Source of the DNA: Paramoeba atlantica
Lineage: Eukaryota > Discosea
Length of the DNA: 64,000 nt
Assembly (NCBI GenBank): GCA_977017575.1
Contig: CDRNVI010000190.1
Coordinates: 62,001-126,000, forward strand
Direction of reading: 5' to 3'
Made by a program: the position numbers and the translations under genes. Position 1 is the stretch's first letter. Each line of letters begins with the position of its first letter. This document shows, one piece after another, positions 32,219-44,283 of the stretch. The notes under the pieces were generated by a model. The model saw only the letters and a list, made by a program, of their open reading frames with translations. It searched no databases and was not told where the DNA came from.

Positions 32219-33309
32219 ATGGATGAAGAAGAAGAAACTCCAAATGAAGAAACAAAGAAACTTTTTGATGGTGTTGAGAAAGGAGATGAAGAACTTGTCA
32301 AAGTTCTTCTTCTTGGAAAAGAAAACAAACAATTCAAACTTGATATCAACTTCCAATTCGAAGACAAGGTTTTTTTTCAAAACCTTTCTCTCTCTCTCTC
32401 TCTTTCTTTGTTTTTCAAAAATTGAACAACTTTTTTCTCTCTTCTCCTTGTTTTGTCCTTTTTGAACAACTTCTTTTTGTTAAGTATGGAATGACCGCTC
32501 TTCACTTTGCTGCTTTCAAAGGTTTTGAAGAAATTGTGAAGATTCTTGTTGAACATGGAGCCAATGTTAATCTTCAAACCACAGTTTTGATTTTCTTTTT
32601 TCTCGTTTTATTTGTTGTTAATTCTTGGTTGTTCATGTTGTTCTGATGTGTTTTATGTGATATTTATTTTGTGGTTCTTTTAACAACTTCTTTTTGTTAA
32701 GAATGGATATACCGCTCTTCACTATGCTGCTTCCAGAGATTTTGAAGAAATTGTGAAGATTCTTCTTGAACATGGACTTCTTGAATATCAACCCAATGTT
32801 GATCTTCAAGATTCAGTTTTGATTTTCTTTTTTTTTGGTTGTCGATGTTGTTCTGCTGGGAAGAGTGAGATTTTCTTTTTTGTTTTGTTCTTTTAACAAC
32901 TTCTTTCTGTTAAGGATGGAATGGCTGCTCTTCACTGGGCCGCTAGGAGGGGTCATGAAGAAGTTGTGAAAATTCTTGTTGAAAAAGGGTCCAACATCCA
33001 TCTTCAAAATTCAGTTTTGATTTTCTTTTTTCATTTTGTGGAAATTGTATGATCCAATTTGTGACCGGAGTGTGAAGTGTTCTTTTTTTAACTTTCTTTT
33101 TTTTTGTTAGGATGGTCAGACAGTCCTTGATGTTGCAAAAGATCAGAACATTGTTGAACTGATCATCCAATTGAAGGTTTCATTTTTTTCTCTCTTCCTG
33201 ATTTTCTTTTTTTTCATTTTTTCCGATTGAAGTGCGGAATGGATGGAATCTCATATTGTTTTTCTTTGGTTTGCAGGGACGAACCATCAAACCAGCTCAA
33301 AGAAAATAA
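32219..33309 (+). CDS. Small ankyrin-repeat protein built from one-repeat exons
   Basis: Six exons: 32219-32368, 32485-32583, 32702-32815, 32915-33013, 33111-33176 and 33277-33309; about 186 residues. Exons 2, 3 and 4 each encode one ankyrin repeat (YGMTALHFAAFKGFEEIVKI, NGYTALHYAASRDFEEIVKI, DGMAALHWAARRGHEEVVKI). Exon 5 encodes a half repeat (DGQTVLDVAKDQNIVELI). All these introns are phase 0, and they share sequence: each starts GTTTTGATTTTCTTTTT and ends TTTAACAACTTCTTTxTGTTAAG. The repeats plainly arose by exon-plus-intron duplication. Exon 3 has a 5-residue insertion. It is probably a cytosolic protein-interaction scaffold; the partner is unknown. Confidence 0.82.
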
Positions 33310-33733
33310 GAAAATTAAAGTTTTGGGAATTTACGAAGAGAAAGAGAAATGAGAGGAAGAAAGGAAAGAGAAAGGAAGGGAGAAGCTCAAACAAGACCAT
33401 TTTCAATTTTTGTGAAAAAAACAAACTCGCAATTGAAATAAGATATAAAGATGTTGGACTTGAAAAATATTGATTTCATATTCTGAGAATGTGAAGTCAT
33501 GAGAATAGGAGGTTGAATTAACTATTTTTGAATAAATTCAAAAGCCAATTTGACCTTGCTTCCCTCTTGATTTCCTTCTTTTTGTGACAAAATTTCGTGC
33601 TTTTTTAAAAACCACAACCACACAACCAAAAGAGCCAAAAAGTTGTTTATTTTCTTTCTTTGCTTTGTGAAAAACCAAAATCATCTCTTCTCTCCAGCCA
33701 GGAGTCTCCCTTATCTTGTTTTTTCTTTAAAGA
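33310..33733. other. Intergenic region, tandem plus-strand genes
   Basis: This 424 bp lies between the ankyrin stop and the MAPEG-like start. Purine-rich near 33310-33400, with AATAAA-like sequence near 33530. No further gene was seen. Confidence 0.35.
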
Positions 33734-34297
33734 ATGGAGAAATCCGTCCTTCTCGAAGAATACCAATATCCCCTCTTTGCAAGTGTGGCATACATCCTTA
33801 CTATCTATCGGTTTATTGCGATTCAACGAGACGTCAAGTATCGAGCAATCGTCGAATTTCAAAAAGAAGGAAAGAAATTTGATCGATATTACTCCAAACA
33901 TCCCCCACAACTCGCAGCTGATCGAATCCTGGGCAACTATCTCGAACAAACACCCCCCTTCCTTCTTTCCATGTGGTGCAGCGCTCTCTTTGTCGATGCC
34001 ACTTTTGCAGGTTTGTCTGGCATTTTTTGGGTCTTTCTTCGAAATCTCTATCCCTTTTTCATGGGTCCAAAGCTTGCTAGAAACAACCCAAAGGGAGTTT
34101 ATTTTTCAACACTCCCATCTTATATCATCGTTTTCCTCAATACCGGGAGAATTTTGGTCTCCTTGTTGTGTTGTTGTCCTTCGTCCTCTCCCCAACTCCA
34201 TTGGATTTTGACCAGTCTCTTTGTCATTTCAAGTGTTGTTTTATTTGCTCTCTCTCAGAAACATTTGATAGTTTCGATAAAAAGTGAGGAGAAGTGA
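33734..34297 (+). CDS. MAPEG-family integral membrane protein
   Basis: A single exon of 187 residues with about four hydrophobic spans. The key block RILGNYLEQTPPFLLSMWCS matches the MAPEG signature (R-x-x-x-N-x-x-E-x-x-P-x-F). FVDATFAGLSGIFWVFLRNLYPFFMG follows, consistent with the second and third helices. MAPEG proteins are trimeric ER or microsomal enzymes (glutathione transferase, peroxidase, leukotriene C4 synthase, prostaglandin E synthase). Which of these cannot be told. The loop before the signature is longer and more charged than usual (FQKEGKKFDRYYSKHPPQ). No signal peptide is needed, because the first span (FASVAYILTIYRF) acts as anchor. Confidence 0.72.
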   Translation: MEKSVLLEEYQYPLFASVAYILTIYRFIAIQRDVKYRAIVEFQKEGKKFDRYYSKHPPQLAADRILGNYLEQTPPFLLSMWCSALFVDATFAGLSGIFWVFLRNLYPFFMGPKLARNNPKGVYFSTLPSYIIVFLNTGRILVSLLCCCPSSSPQLHWILTSLFVISSVVLFALSQKHLIVSIKSEEK

Positions 34298-34415
34298 AGA
34301 AAAAAAAGTATTAAGGTACACATCCGGATGGTTGAAAATGAACCATCTCCAAACTGAAATAAATTACCAAAATTCACAAAAGTAGTGATTTTAAAAACTG
34401 AATGAACTGCTGTTT

Positions 34416-36522
34416 TCACTTTCGTTCACTCTTCTTGACATTTGGTTCCAATCGAGCGACTGCTTCTTTCGCTTCTTTATCACCTTGTTTTGCTGCCAAT
34501 TGATAATATAACAACGCTTGTTCCTTATTAGGTGCCACCCCCTCTCCTCCGTTTTCATATCGGTTTCCAAGCTTCTTTTGAGAGTAAAGACTCCCTTTTT
34601 CAGCTGCGATCATATAATAATAAATAGCCATTCCATCATCTTTCTCCACCCCAACCCCATTCGCATAACAAAATCCAAGATTTGATGTTCCAACAACAAG
34701 CCCACTCTCCGAAGCCAATTTGTAATGGTAAAAAGCAAGAAAATCGGATTGAGGCACACCATGACCATGAAGATAACAATCAGCCAACATGCCAACTGCA
34801 TTCAATTGTCCCTTTGGATGGGATTAATGAATTGCAAAAATAAAATTGAGAAAGAAGAGAAGGAAAAAAAATTACTTGAGCAACAGCAAGGCGTATGTAA
34901 CTGACAGCCTTTTTATAGTCAACCTCCATCCCGTTTGCTCCTGATTTGTGGTAATACGCTATATTTTTTTGTGATTGAGGCCAACCAATTCCGTCTGCAA
35001 GCTTTTCAGACAAAAGAGGTTATTCACAAGAGCAAAAAAGTTTTCAAAGAAAAAAAATTGGATGATTACCTCAGTCATGATTTTAAGACCTCTGACAGTG
35101 TCCTTTTCAACTCCAATCCCATTCAGAAGATTCCCTACAATATGACTCGGAATCAGATAAAAGGGTGGTGATGGGAACAGTGAGAGAAGGAGAATATTTT
35201 CGGTTGTTTGGTTCAAAAAGAATTAAAGAAAAAAACCTGCCATATTATTCGTTGCACTTGCAAGTCCTTGTTCAGAACCTTTGCAATAATATTGGTATCC
35301 AAGATTTCGCTCTCCAAGTTGTTCACAACATCGTCCAATACACCTTTGCGCAATGGAAATTCCCTAAATCAAGGAACAAAAAATGTCAAATCTCGAGAGG
35401 GAGAAACAACAACAAAAGATGAAAGAGTAAAAAGAAATGAATGTCAACCTTCTCGGCAAAAGGAAGTAAAATTGGTTTCACTTGATCATAAGAACGTGTT
35501 CCTTGAACATAAAGTTGAATCCCTCTTCCAAACCAGGAACCAGATTCAACAGAATATTGGGCCCATTTTCGACAAGAGGAATCAGAAATTTTTGTCCCAA
35601 CTCCATCAAGAAAACATATTGCAAGAAGTGCGGCACAATCTCCATCTAATTCACATTAAAAAAAGAGAATAATTATTAGTCTTTCAAACCAAAAAACAAA
35701 CAATTCTTTTTTTTGTTAGGAAAAAAGGAGGGGGGGAGAAAAATCACAAAAGATTGTGCCACAACCTGACCAAGCATGGTGGGAAGAAAGTAAAAAGGCA
35801 GAGAGGTGTTTCCTTTCGTTTAAAAGGGAAACCACTTTTGTTGCGATTGGCGATAGTTGGTTGCAACCTTTCTTTGAAACTTCTTTTGTACTTTTCCTTC
35901 TCTTTGGTTTTTGTTTGCTGAGATTTCCCCCCTTTCCTTCTCTTTTTTCTTCTTGTTTTTCCTCCTCTTGCTTTTCTTCTTCTTTTTCATCCTCTTTGCC
36001 CTCGTTTTTTCCTTCTTCTTGGTCTTCTTTTCGATGATCAAGTATTTCCGATCTTCGATGAAAAGATAAACGATCCAACTGGTGTAAATGAACAGAACAA
36101 CTCTCACATTGTCGCTGACAACCTTTTTGACAATCACAACAAATCACTCTTTGCTCCATTTCTCCGCAGATTTCACAATTTCTGTCTTCTTTCTCCTCTT
36201 CCTTTTTCTTTCTCTTCTCTTCGTCCTCACCAACTTCGGTAAGAAGCTCGATCAAAGAATAATTTTTCCCAATTGTATAGCCACTCTCTTGCATACAAAA
36301 AGGACAAGAAGGATTGGTAGGAGATTTTGTGAGCTCGTTCCAACAGCGAGAACATAATGAATGACCACAATGCAGAGACAGCGGAAGAAAAGATTCCGCT
36401 GTGTTTTTTGGGATGAACAAGAAAGAAGAAAAAGGGGAAACAAAAATGAAATCTCAAATACCTGTGACCGTAAAACTCTCAAAACAAAGATAACACAATC
36501 GTCCACTGGCTCTTGGGGCCAT
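34416..36522 (-). CDS. RING finger protein with Sel1-like repeats
   Basis: Seven exons join in frame: 36462-36522, 35748-36398, 35449-35645, 35237-35363, 35070-35134, 34876-35001 and 34416-34811. The RING is split by the first intron: CYLC in exon 1, then LHCGHSLCSRCW and CPFC in exon 2. A second Cys/His cluster follows (CEICGEMEQRVICCDC...CESC..HLHQLDRLSFH), resembling a B-box. A long Glu/Lys-rich linker and then Sel1-like repeats complete the protein (NLLNGIGVEKDTVRGLKIM, CYLHGHGVPQSDFLAFYHYK, CYANGVGVEKDDGMAIYYYM, NRYENGGEGVAPNKEQALLY). The most likely role is an E3 ubiquitin ligase whose Sel1 solenoid recruits substrate, as in other RING/Sel1 or HRD-associated proteins. There is no signal peptide, so it is probably cytosolic. 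Confidence 0.8.
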
Positions 36523-36762
36523 CTCTTGGTTCTCTTGTTTCTCTTGGATTCGAGAGAGAGAGAAGAGACGAAAAGAGTTTCCGAAACGAAAGAGGAGAAA
36601 GAAGAGAATTCTCTTTTTGGAATTGAGGATCCAAATTTGAAAGGTCGTCGGTTCAATTCCCTTTCCCGATTCTTTTTTTTTCTTTTAATTTTCTTCTTTT
36701 TTTCGTTTTCCAAGAAGAGAAGAAAGAGAGAAGAAAGAGAGAAGAAAGAGAGAAGACGAGAA

Positions 36763-36799
<37 letters not shown>

Positions 36800-36819
36800 T
36801 TTTTTTTTGAAATCCTAAA
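36523..36819. promoter_or_regulatory. Divergent region, RING-Sel1 and helicase genes
   Basis: This 297 bp lies between divergent starts. It includes a GA-rich simple tract (about 36715-36795) and an isolated tRNA B-box-like string near 36650, which is not part of a foldable tRNA. Confidence 0.35.
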
Positions 36820-39800
36820 ATGAGTGGATTTCAAAGAAGCTTCATTCTTTCTCAAAAGAGATGGTTTAATGTTTGGTCCCACAGAAAAACTCTCTCTTTC
36901 TTTCCAAAAGAAAGAGAGAGTTGTGAGAGTTTTCTTTCACCCAAAAAAAGTTTTTCTTTCTTTTCTTCCTCTTCTCTCAAAACAAAAGAAAACTTTCCTT
37001 TCCTTTCTCCCTCTCCTTTCGAAAAAGAAAGTGTCTCTCTCTTTTCTTCCTCTTCTTTTGCAAAAGCAAATTCTTTTGGAGAGTTGAAATTGCAAGCGCC
37101 TTTTGTTCGAGCGATTGATGATTTGGGTTTGTAATTTCTTTCTTTTTTTTGAAATTTTGAGAAAGAAAAAGAAAGAAAAAGGGAAAGGAGAAAAAGGAGA
37201 AAAAGAAGGAAGAGGGGGAGAGAGGGATCGAAGAAAAAAGAACTTTTTTTATTTTTTTCTCTTTTCTGAAAGAAAATAAACATTTTTATTGATTTGTTAT
37301 TGATTTGTTATTTATTTATTTTTATTTATTTATTTTTTAAAGGATACAAAGAAGCAACAGAAGTTCAAAAGAAAGTGATTCCTCCTGCTCTTCGTGGTCT
37401 CAATGTTGTTGCTTCTTCTTATGGTCTTCTTTTTTCTTTTCTTTTTCTTTTTCTTTTTCTTTCTTTCTTTTTGTTCATTCAATATCTAGTTTCTTTTTCA
37501 ATTTTTCTTTCAAAAAATTAAATTAATAATTTTTAGAAATGTTTTCTCTTTTCTAACCATTTTTTCCCTTTATCTCTCTTTTTCCTTTCCTCTCCTTCTC
37601 TCTTTTTTCTTTTCTCTTTCTTTATTTCAAGGGGGATCAGGAAAAACAGATGCGTATGGATTGCCACTAATGCAAAGAGTCCAACTTCTTCTTGATGAAG
37701 AGAGAAGAACTGGATTTCAACGTCATCGTGGTTATTTTTTTTTTTTTTTCTTCTTCTTCTTTTCTCTTTCTCTTCTTTCTCTCTTCTTCTATCTCTTTTT
37801 CTTCTTTTTCTTTCTTTTCTCTTTCTTTCTTTCTGATTTGAGTCTGTTCCAGCTCCTTTTGGAATGGTGATTGTTCCTTCAACAGCTCTTGTAAAGCAAG
37901 TTGTCAGACATTTTCAAAAGGTCTTTTTTCCTCTTCTCTTTTTTAACAAAATAAAATAAAAATAAAATAAAATAAAATAAAATTCTTTCAAAAAACAAAA
38001 TATTTAATCAGACCACCATCAAATAATAATCGAATAAGAGAAAAAGAGAAGAAGAGAAAGAGAAATAATTTTATATTCTTCTAATATGATAAATAAAGAT
38101 TGAAAATAATAAATAATGAAATAGTTGGGAGTTCATTTGAAACATAAACCCAAAATTTCAAGTCTTGATGGAAATACATCAGCTGAAACTCAAAGGTTCT
38201 TTTTTTTCTTTATCTTTTTCTCTTTTATTATTATTATTGATTATTTCCTAATAATTCATTATAATATGTTTCTGTTTTATGTTTAATTTTTGATTAAATA
38301 TTCTATTATTTTTTTTTATTCAATTAAAATTTTGTTTCTTTTTAAAATTTTTGATTTCTTTTCTGATTTTTGGATTTTTTTTAGTCAACAAATTGGCGAG
38401 GGCGTTGATATTGTTGTTGGAACTCCTGAGAGATTGTTAAGGTTCTTTTTTTAAGTTTTCTTTTTTCTCTTTCGGTTTCTTTCTTTTATTTCTTTACCTG
38501 TATTATTTTTTCAACTTTATTCAATTCTCTCTTCAAAAATAAACCCAAAATTTCCCCCAACTCACCAAAAACCCAACAACAACAACAAAAAAGGTTATCT
38601 CTCTCAACAATTGACGAAACAACCTCCCAAATAACCCCCCCAAAATGCGAAACACCATCATCCGAATCCCTCGAACAAGCACAAAAAGAACCGTCCTCTC
38701 ATCCTCTCAATCTCTCGCTTGTCAAATGTGTCGTTCTTGATGAGTGTGACGACCTTTTTGGGTTGAATCATCTTCCTGCTGTTATGGCTTTGAGGAGATT
38801 GTTGCCTCGTCCTGTGAAGAGCCGGTCCCGGATTTCTTTGGGGGGGGGAGAGAGAGAGGAGAGGGGAGAGAGAGGGGAGAGGGGAGAGAGAGAAGAGAGG
38901 GAAGAGAGAGAGGAGAGGGGGGAGAGAGAAGAGGGAGCGGAAAAATGGGATGAGGTTTGAATCATTTTTTATTATTATTTTTTTCTTATTATTTATTTTT
39001 GGAATTAAAAAATGATTTTTTTTTTTTGAAGGAGAGTGGGATTTCGAGTCGTGAATGGTTTGCGATGAAAGTTCGAGAACAAAAAAAATTTCGAGAGGTC
39101 TTCTTTCTCTTTTCTTTCTCTTTCTTCTTTGTCCTTCTTGACAAAATATATTCAATTATATTAAATTAGAATAAAATTAAAATAAAATTAAAATAAAATT
39201 AAAATAAAATAAAATGAAATTAAATAGGTTGGAGCAACACAAGTTCTTCAACTAACAGCAACACTAACTCAAGAAGTTGATAATGTTTCAAGAAGATGGG
39301 CACCAAAACATGAGAGATTTGATTTAAATGCTTCTTTTTCTCTTCCTCCTACTGTTAAGGTATTTATTCTCTCTGTTTTTATTTGTTTTTTTTTGTTTTT
39401 GTTTTTTTGTTTTTCTTTTTGGTTTTTTGTTTTTGTTTTTGTTTTTGTTTTTTAAAATATCAGAGGAAGACCATCTTTTTTTACAAAAAAATTCGAGTAA
39501 TTTTGTCTCTTTTTAGCATACGGCTTATGAAGTTTCGAATCGAAGAAAAGAGTCTCTTCTCTACTACCTTCTACATCGGAGGTATGAAGAAGAAACAAAA
39601 GAAAAGGAGAGAGAAGGAGAGAAGGAGAAAAGAAGAAGAAAAATTCTCATATTTTTTTTGAAGAGGGTCTTTGAAAGGACAACAAGTTTTAATTTTTACA
39701 AGAACAACTCAACGAGCTCGTCGATTGGTTTCTCTTTTCTCTCTCTCTCTCTCTTCCTCTCTCTTCTTTTTCAGAGATATTCTCTTCCTTCTTTTCTTTC

Positions 39801-41192
39801 TTTTCTGGACTTCTCTTACTTGTATTTCTTCTTCCTTCTTCCTTTCTCTCTCTCTCTAGAATGAAGAACTCTCCGAAGAGGGGTTTGTCTCAGCAATTGC
39901 ACGAGGAGGTGTCAATTCGAAAGGTCTTTTCTCTCTTCTCATTCTCTCTTTCTCTCTTCTTTCTTCCTCTTCCTCTTTAAATTTTTATTGATACTGGCAT
40001 AAAAAGCAATCCAAGATTTTCGAAGTGGTAAAATACAAATTCTTGTGACAACAGATGCTTTGGCAAGAGGGTCCTTTCTTTTTTTTTCTTTCTATTTTTT
40101 TTTTTAAATTTTTTCTGAATTTTTTTTCTTTGATTTATTTTCTTTTATTTATTTTTAATTTAATTTATGAATTTTATGTATTTTTTTGTTTAAGTTTTTG
40201 ATTAAAAATTGTAGATTTGATATGCCACAATTAAAAAACATGATCAACTATGACATTCCCAGGTTATCTTCTCTCTCTCTCTTCTCTTCTCTTCTTTTTC
40301 ATCTTTTCTTTCTCATCATTCTTTTTTCTTTTCAGTGAAGCAACAGATTTTATTCATCGTGTGGGGCGAGTGGGCAGAGGGGGGGCGAGTGGACATGCTT
40401 TTTCTTTTGTTGCGAGGTCTTCTCAAGTGATCCAAATTGGAGGGCGAACTGTCGGTTTTTTATTTCTTTTTCTTTTTTTCCCTCTTTTCTTTTTTCTCTT
40501 TTCTTTTTCACTCTCCTTCACTCTTCTCTTCTCTTTTTAATCTTTCATTTTCACTTCCACCCCAAAAAGAATTAAACGAAAAACATTTTTATGGAAATCT
40601 GACAAAGTTTTGTAATGCAAAATTACCAATAACAAAAATACCTGGGCCATGGTCTGATCCTCTGAATGAAGATGAACAGAACACTCATCTCGAATCTCTC
40701 TCTCAGAATAAGGTCCTTTCTTCTCTCTTTTCTCTTTCTCTTTTTGTTTCTCTTTTCCTTTCTCCTCTTTTCTGAAAATTCAGTTTTTTGATCTGTTGGT
40801 ATTCAGGCCAAAGAACTTCAACAAAAAAGAAGAGAAATGATTGAGAAACCAGAACTCCAAAAAAAATTATCTCGAAATGAGAAGAGAAAGATCCGTCTCC
40901 ATTTTGACAAACCAAAAGAAGACACGGTTTTCTTTTCTTTCAAATATTTCTTTTCTTTTTCCTTCTTTTTTTCTTCTTTTTAGTTTGATTTAATTTTATT
41001 TTTGATTCTTTCTTTCGAAAATAGAAAAAGTCTTCTCCTCCTTCTCTCCGTTCATTCAAAGAAGGAAGATACGAACACACAATCTCTCTCTTTCAACAGA
41101 GAAAATTGCTCCAAATGAAAACAATGGGTGTTTCAACTCCAATGGGGAAGAAAAAGAAAAAGAAAAGAAAGAGAAATATGGAAGATGATTGA
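36820..41192 (+). CDS. Divergent DEAD-box (DECD) RNA helicase, probably organellar
   Basis: Many exons, the first five being 36820-37126, 37343-~37418, 37632-37730, 37853-37920 and 38125-38195. The N-terminus is Ser/Phe/Lys-rich with features of a mitochondrial presequence (RSFILSQKRWFNVWSHRK). Helicase motifs in order: Q motif (GYKEATEVQKKVIPPAL), motif I YGGSGKT, Ia VPSTALVKQV, Ib GTPERLLR, II DECD, III TAT, IV (VLIFTRTTQRARRL), V TTDALARG, VI HRVGRVGRGG. Several differ from consensus: motif I lacks the usual A-x-T start, and motif II reads DECD. A coding GERE/EERG repeat (about 38845-38945) follows motif II. The basic C-terminus (KKKKKKRKRN) suits RNA binding. It is likely an organelle ribosome-assembly helicase. 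Confidence 0.82.
38845..38945 (+). repeat. Coding GAGAGA-type minisatellite in the helicase
   Basis: Alternating GGGGAGAGAGA and GAAGAGAG units translate to GERGERGEREEREER. The tract lies between motif II and the next intron and is flanked by in-frame coding sequence, so it is a length-variable insertion in the helicase core rather than an intron. Confidence 0.75.
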
Positions 41193-41408
41193 AGAAGAGA
41201 AAAGATTTTGCAACATTGCACAATCTTTCTTTCACGAGAGAGAAAAATGGAAAGGAGAGACAAAAATGATCTTTTCAAGCGAGGAAAAGAGATTTTAAAA
41301 CAAAAAAATGGTCAAAAGAAACCATGTCTCCCTCTTCTTTCTTCTTTCTTCTTCTCTCTTCCAAAAAAATAAAAAAAAGAAAGAGGAAAATTTCTAAATA
41401 TTTCTAAA

Positions 41409-44283
41409 TTATCCACTCGGAAGAAGAGAAGAAGGAGCAAAAGATAAAAGACGAGATTTTTCGACATTTTCGAGCGCTTCAAGAGTGAGAGGGTGTCTCT
41501 CTCCATGGGTGATTGAGAGAATTGTTGCTGCTTCTTCAAATGATTGGAGAGATTCAGTGATTCCTATTAACCTTTGAAAGAGAAGAAAGAGAGAGAAAGA
41601 GAGAAAGAGAAGAAAGAGAAGAAAGAGAGAAGAGAAGAAGAAAAGGGGTTGTTGAGAAAAGGTTGGAAATGGAAATATGGGAGAGATGAAAAAAAAGGAA
41701 AGAAAAATGAATGAATGAATGAATGAACAAACATTTGCAATTTTCCAACTTTGAAATTATGAAAAGCAACAGCAGGCCAATACCTCCCATAATAAGCTTT
41801 TTGTTTACAAGTTTTAAATAATATTCTGTCATTTTGTTTTGGAGAAAAGAAAAGAAAAAGAAAAGAAAAAGAAAAGAAAAAGAAAAAGAAAAAGGGAAAA
41901 AGGAAAAAAGAAAAGAGAAAAAAACCATAAAAAGAAGGAACAAGTTGAACACCAATCTCAAGTGCATCAATCCATCTCTCATCACAAAGAAGACATTGAA
42001 AGAGTGATTGAGAGAGAGAAAATAGGATATAATTGTGCTGTTTCAAGAAATGAATTATTCAAGAAAGAAAAAAAGAATAAAAGAAAAAAAATTAGGATTA
42101 AAAAGAAAAAGAAAAAGAAAAAGAAAAAAAGAAAATAAGAGAGAGGAAAAACCTGATGAAGAAGAGAAGAAAGAGAAGAAACAAGAGAAAAGAGATCATC
42201 TGTTTTTGCATCTTTGAAATCGAAATTGGTCATTAAAGATGAACAAGAATTCGAGACAGAAATATCATTCAAAGATAAATTCTCTTTCTTTTTGTATTTT
42301 CCTGTGAACCAACCAACCATTAAAAAGAGATCATATGAGAAATGAGAGAAGAAAAGAAAAAAAACCAATTTTCAGGAATAGTTTTTGAGAAAATTCTGAA
42401 TACAAAATAATTGTCTTACAATTCTCACATTCCCATCTCTCTCCTTCTCCTATTTCTTCCTCTTCTCCTATTTCTTCCTCCTTTTCTTCTTTCTTCTCTT
42501 TCTCTTTCCCTTGGTTGATGACAATCCCATATCCTTTTCAAAACTTTGTTAAATTCTCCAAGAGAGGAAAAGAAAAGAAAAGAAAAGAAAAGAAAAGAAA
42601 AGAATAAAGAAGAAATAACAAAAAGAGGATTAAATCAAACCAGAACACTGAGGACAAACAATTGCTTTCATCATCTTCTCAGACAACTCCAATACATCTT
42701 CCCCATATTTTGGAAAAGAAGAAGAACAAGAAACAGAACCAAGAGAGCGAGAAGAGAGAGAACAAGGAGAGAGAGGAGAGCAGAGAGAACAAGAACATTG
42801 AAAGAAGAAACTCTCTTGTAAATCTTTGATTCTTTCTTCTTTTGGTCTTCCTTTTTCAACATAACATATTGTCAGTTCTTCTCCTGAAAACAAAATTACA
42901 TCCAATTAATTCTTGTTAAAAGAACAAAAAGAAAGGCAAAAGAAAAAAAAAGAAAAAAAATGGAAATGAAAAAAAAACCTTTTTCAATTGGACAAGAAGC
43001 TCGAACCAAAAGATTTGTTCCATGAAAAGTACAAATTGAATTCGGTTTACATGAATGATTTACCATCGCCATCTCTTTATACAATCCAACTCCTATCTTT
43101 TTTAAAAAAGAAAAGAGGAAAAGAAAGAAAAAAAGAAAGGATCAATTGTGAGAGTGGAAGAGAGGTTTCAGAAAAGGAGAAAGGAAAAGAGAAGAAAAAG
43201 AAGAAAAAGGAAAGAAAAAGAAAACCTGATTCATCTCAGCATCACTGATAACAAGACAATTCGACATCAAAGAAGCAAAAAGAGAAAACAAAAAAGAAGA
43301 AGAAAGAGAAGAAAAGGAATTCTCAATCTTTTTCTTTGATGCATAAGAAGAAAGAAGATAATGTGTCCCCATTGCCAATTGAGTTGTTGCTTCTAGTGTT
43401 TTCCCTTTCAGTTCTTCTTTGTGGTTTATCAGCTGTTTCATATCATCGATTTCTGACAAAGAGAGATTTTAGAAGATTTGTTTCTTTTTTGATCTTTCCT
43501 TTTTGATCTTTCCTTTTTTTTCATCTCTATCTTTCTTTGAATATTTGAAAAATTGAGAATTACTGAACCAAATGATCTGAGATAAGTTAAATAAATTTTC
43601 CTACTTCCCAAATAGATATTTTAATACAAAAAAGAAATGCAAAGAAAAAACCTGGAAGAGAAGAAGAATTGCGAGCAATAATTCGAAACATGAGCCGCAT
43701 ACTTCTTGTGGGTCTCTTGCTTGGTCCACCAATTTGCAAAATCTCACATTCCATCTTTTACAAAAACTCTTTTTCAGTCTCCACCTCTTCTTCTCTTCTT
43801 CTCTTTTCTTTTCTTTCTCTTCTTTTCTGATTTTTTCTCTCTTTTCTTTGTTCTTTTGTTAACCTTGTGAATTGGCCAGACATTCTTCTGGCATTGACGA
43901 GAACAATATTTCAAATACTGACACTGACTACATCTTTTCAATGTCATCCTATTTTTCTTGGTTTTAGAGAAAGAAAGGAGAAGAAGATATCAAGAGAGAG
44001 AGAAAGGGAGAAAACAAGAAGGAAACCCTGTTTTAAAACAACCATCACAATAAGATGAAATAGATTCTTCATCCAGAACAGCAGCAACAGGTTTTTCTTC
44101 CCAAACCAACTTCCCTCTCCCAACCTTTTTCAAAGTTGTTTTTTGAGAACGAAAGAAGACAAGATAAGACACAACAAATCAAAATACCTTTGATGAAGAA
44201 GAAGAAGAAGAGAGAAAAACACCTCTCCCCTTTCCCACAGCGTGTTTCACTTCCCAACAACCATCTTTGTCCCATTCACCCAT
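41409..44283 (-). CDS. SET-MYND (SMYD-like) protein 1, without finger modules
   Basis: About ten exons on the minus strand. It starts at ATG 44283 (MGEWDKDGCWEVKHAVGKG), which opens the SET domain N-terminal part. A MYND finger follows in two or three exons (CDGCFKTG; CSQCQYLKYCSRQCQK; then HKMECEIL across a splice), then a helical linker (PTRSMRLMFRIIARN), SET core motifs NHSCKPNSICTFHG (about 43030) and GEELTICYV, and a Cys-rich post-SET (CSCSLC). The TPR-like tail follows, with THGEKHPLTLEALENVEKSR. The gene ends at a stop after RLLSFAPS, at 41409. SMYD proteins are protein-lysine methyltransferases using S-adenosylmethionine. The NHSC and GEEL..CY motifs are intact, so activity is likely. 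Introns are short and purine-rich on the plus strand. Confidence 0.82.

Noticed and set aside
36640-36670. Isolated tRNA B-box-like string (GGTTCAATTCC)
   Set aside because: No acceptor, anticodon or D stem can be folded around it on either strand; at most a decayed tRNA fragment.
37921-38124. Possible extra gene in the AT-rich stretch of the helicase gene
   Set aside because: Only AAAAT-type simple sequence and stop-rich frames; best read as a long intron.
44069-44275. Alternative SMYD 1 start MGQRWLLGSETRCGKG in another frame
   Set aside because: The frame beginning MGEWDKDGCWEVKHAVGKG contains the SET N-terminal motif and joins the next exon in phase; the other is out of frame.
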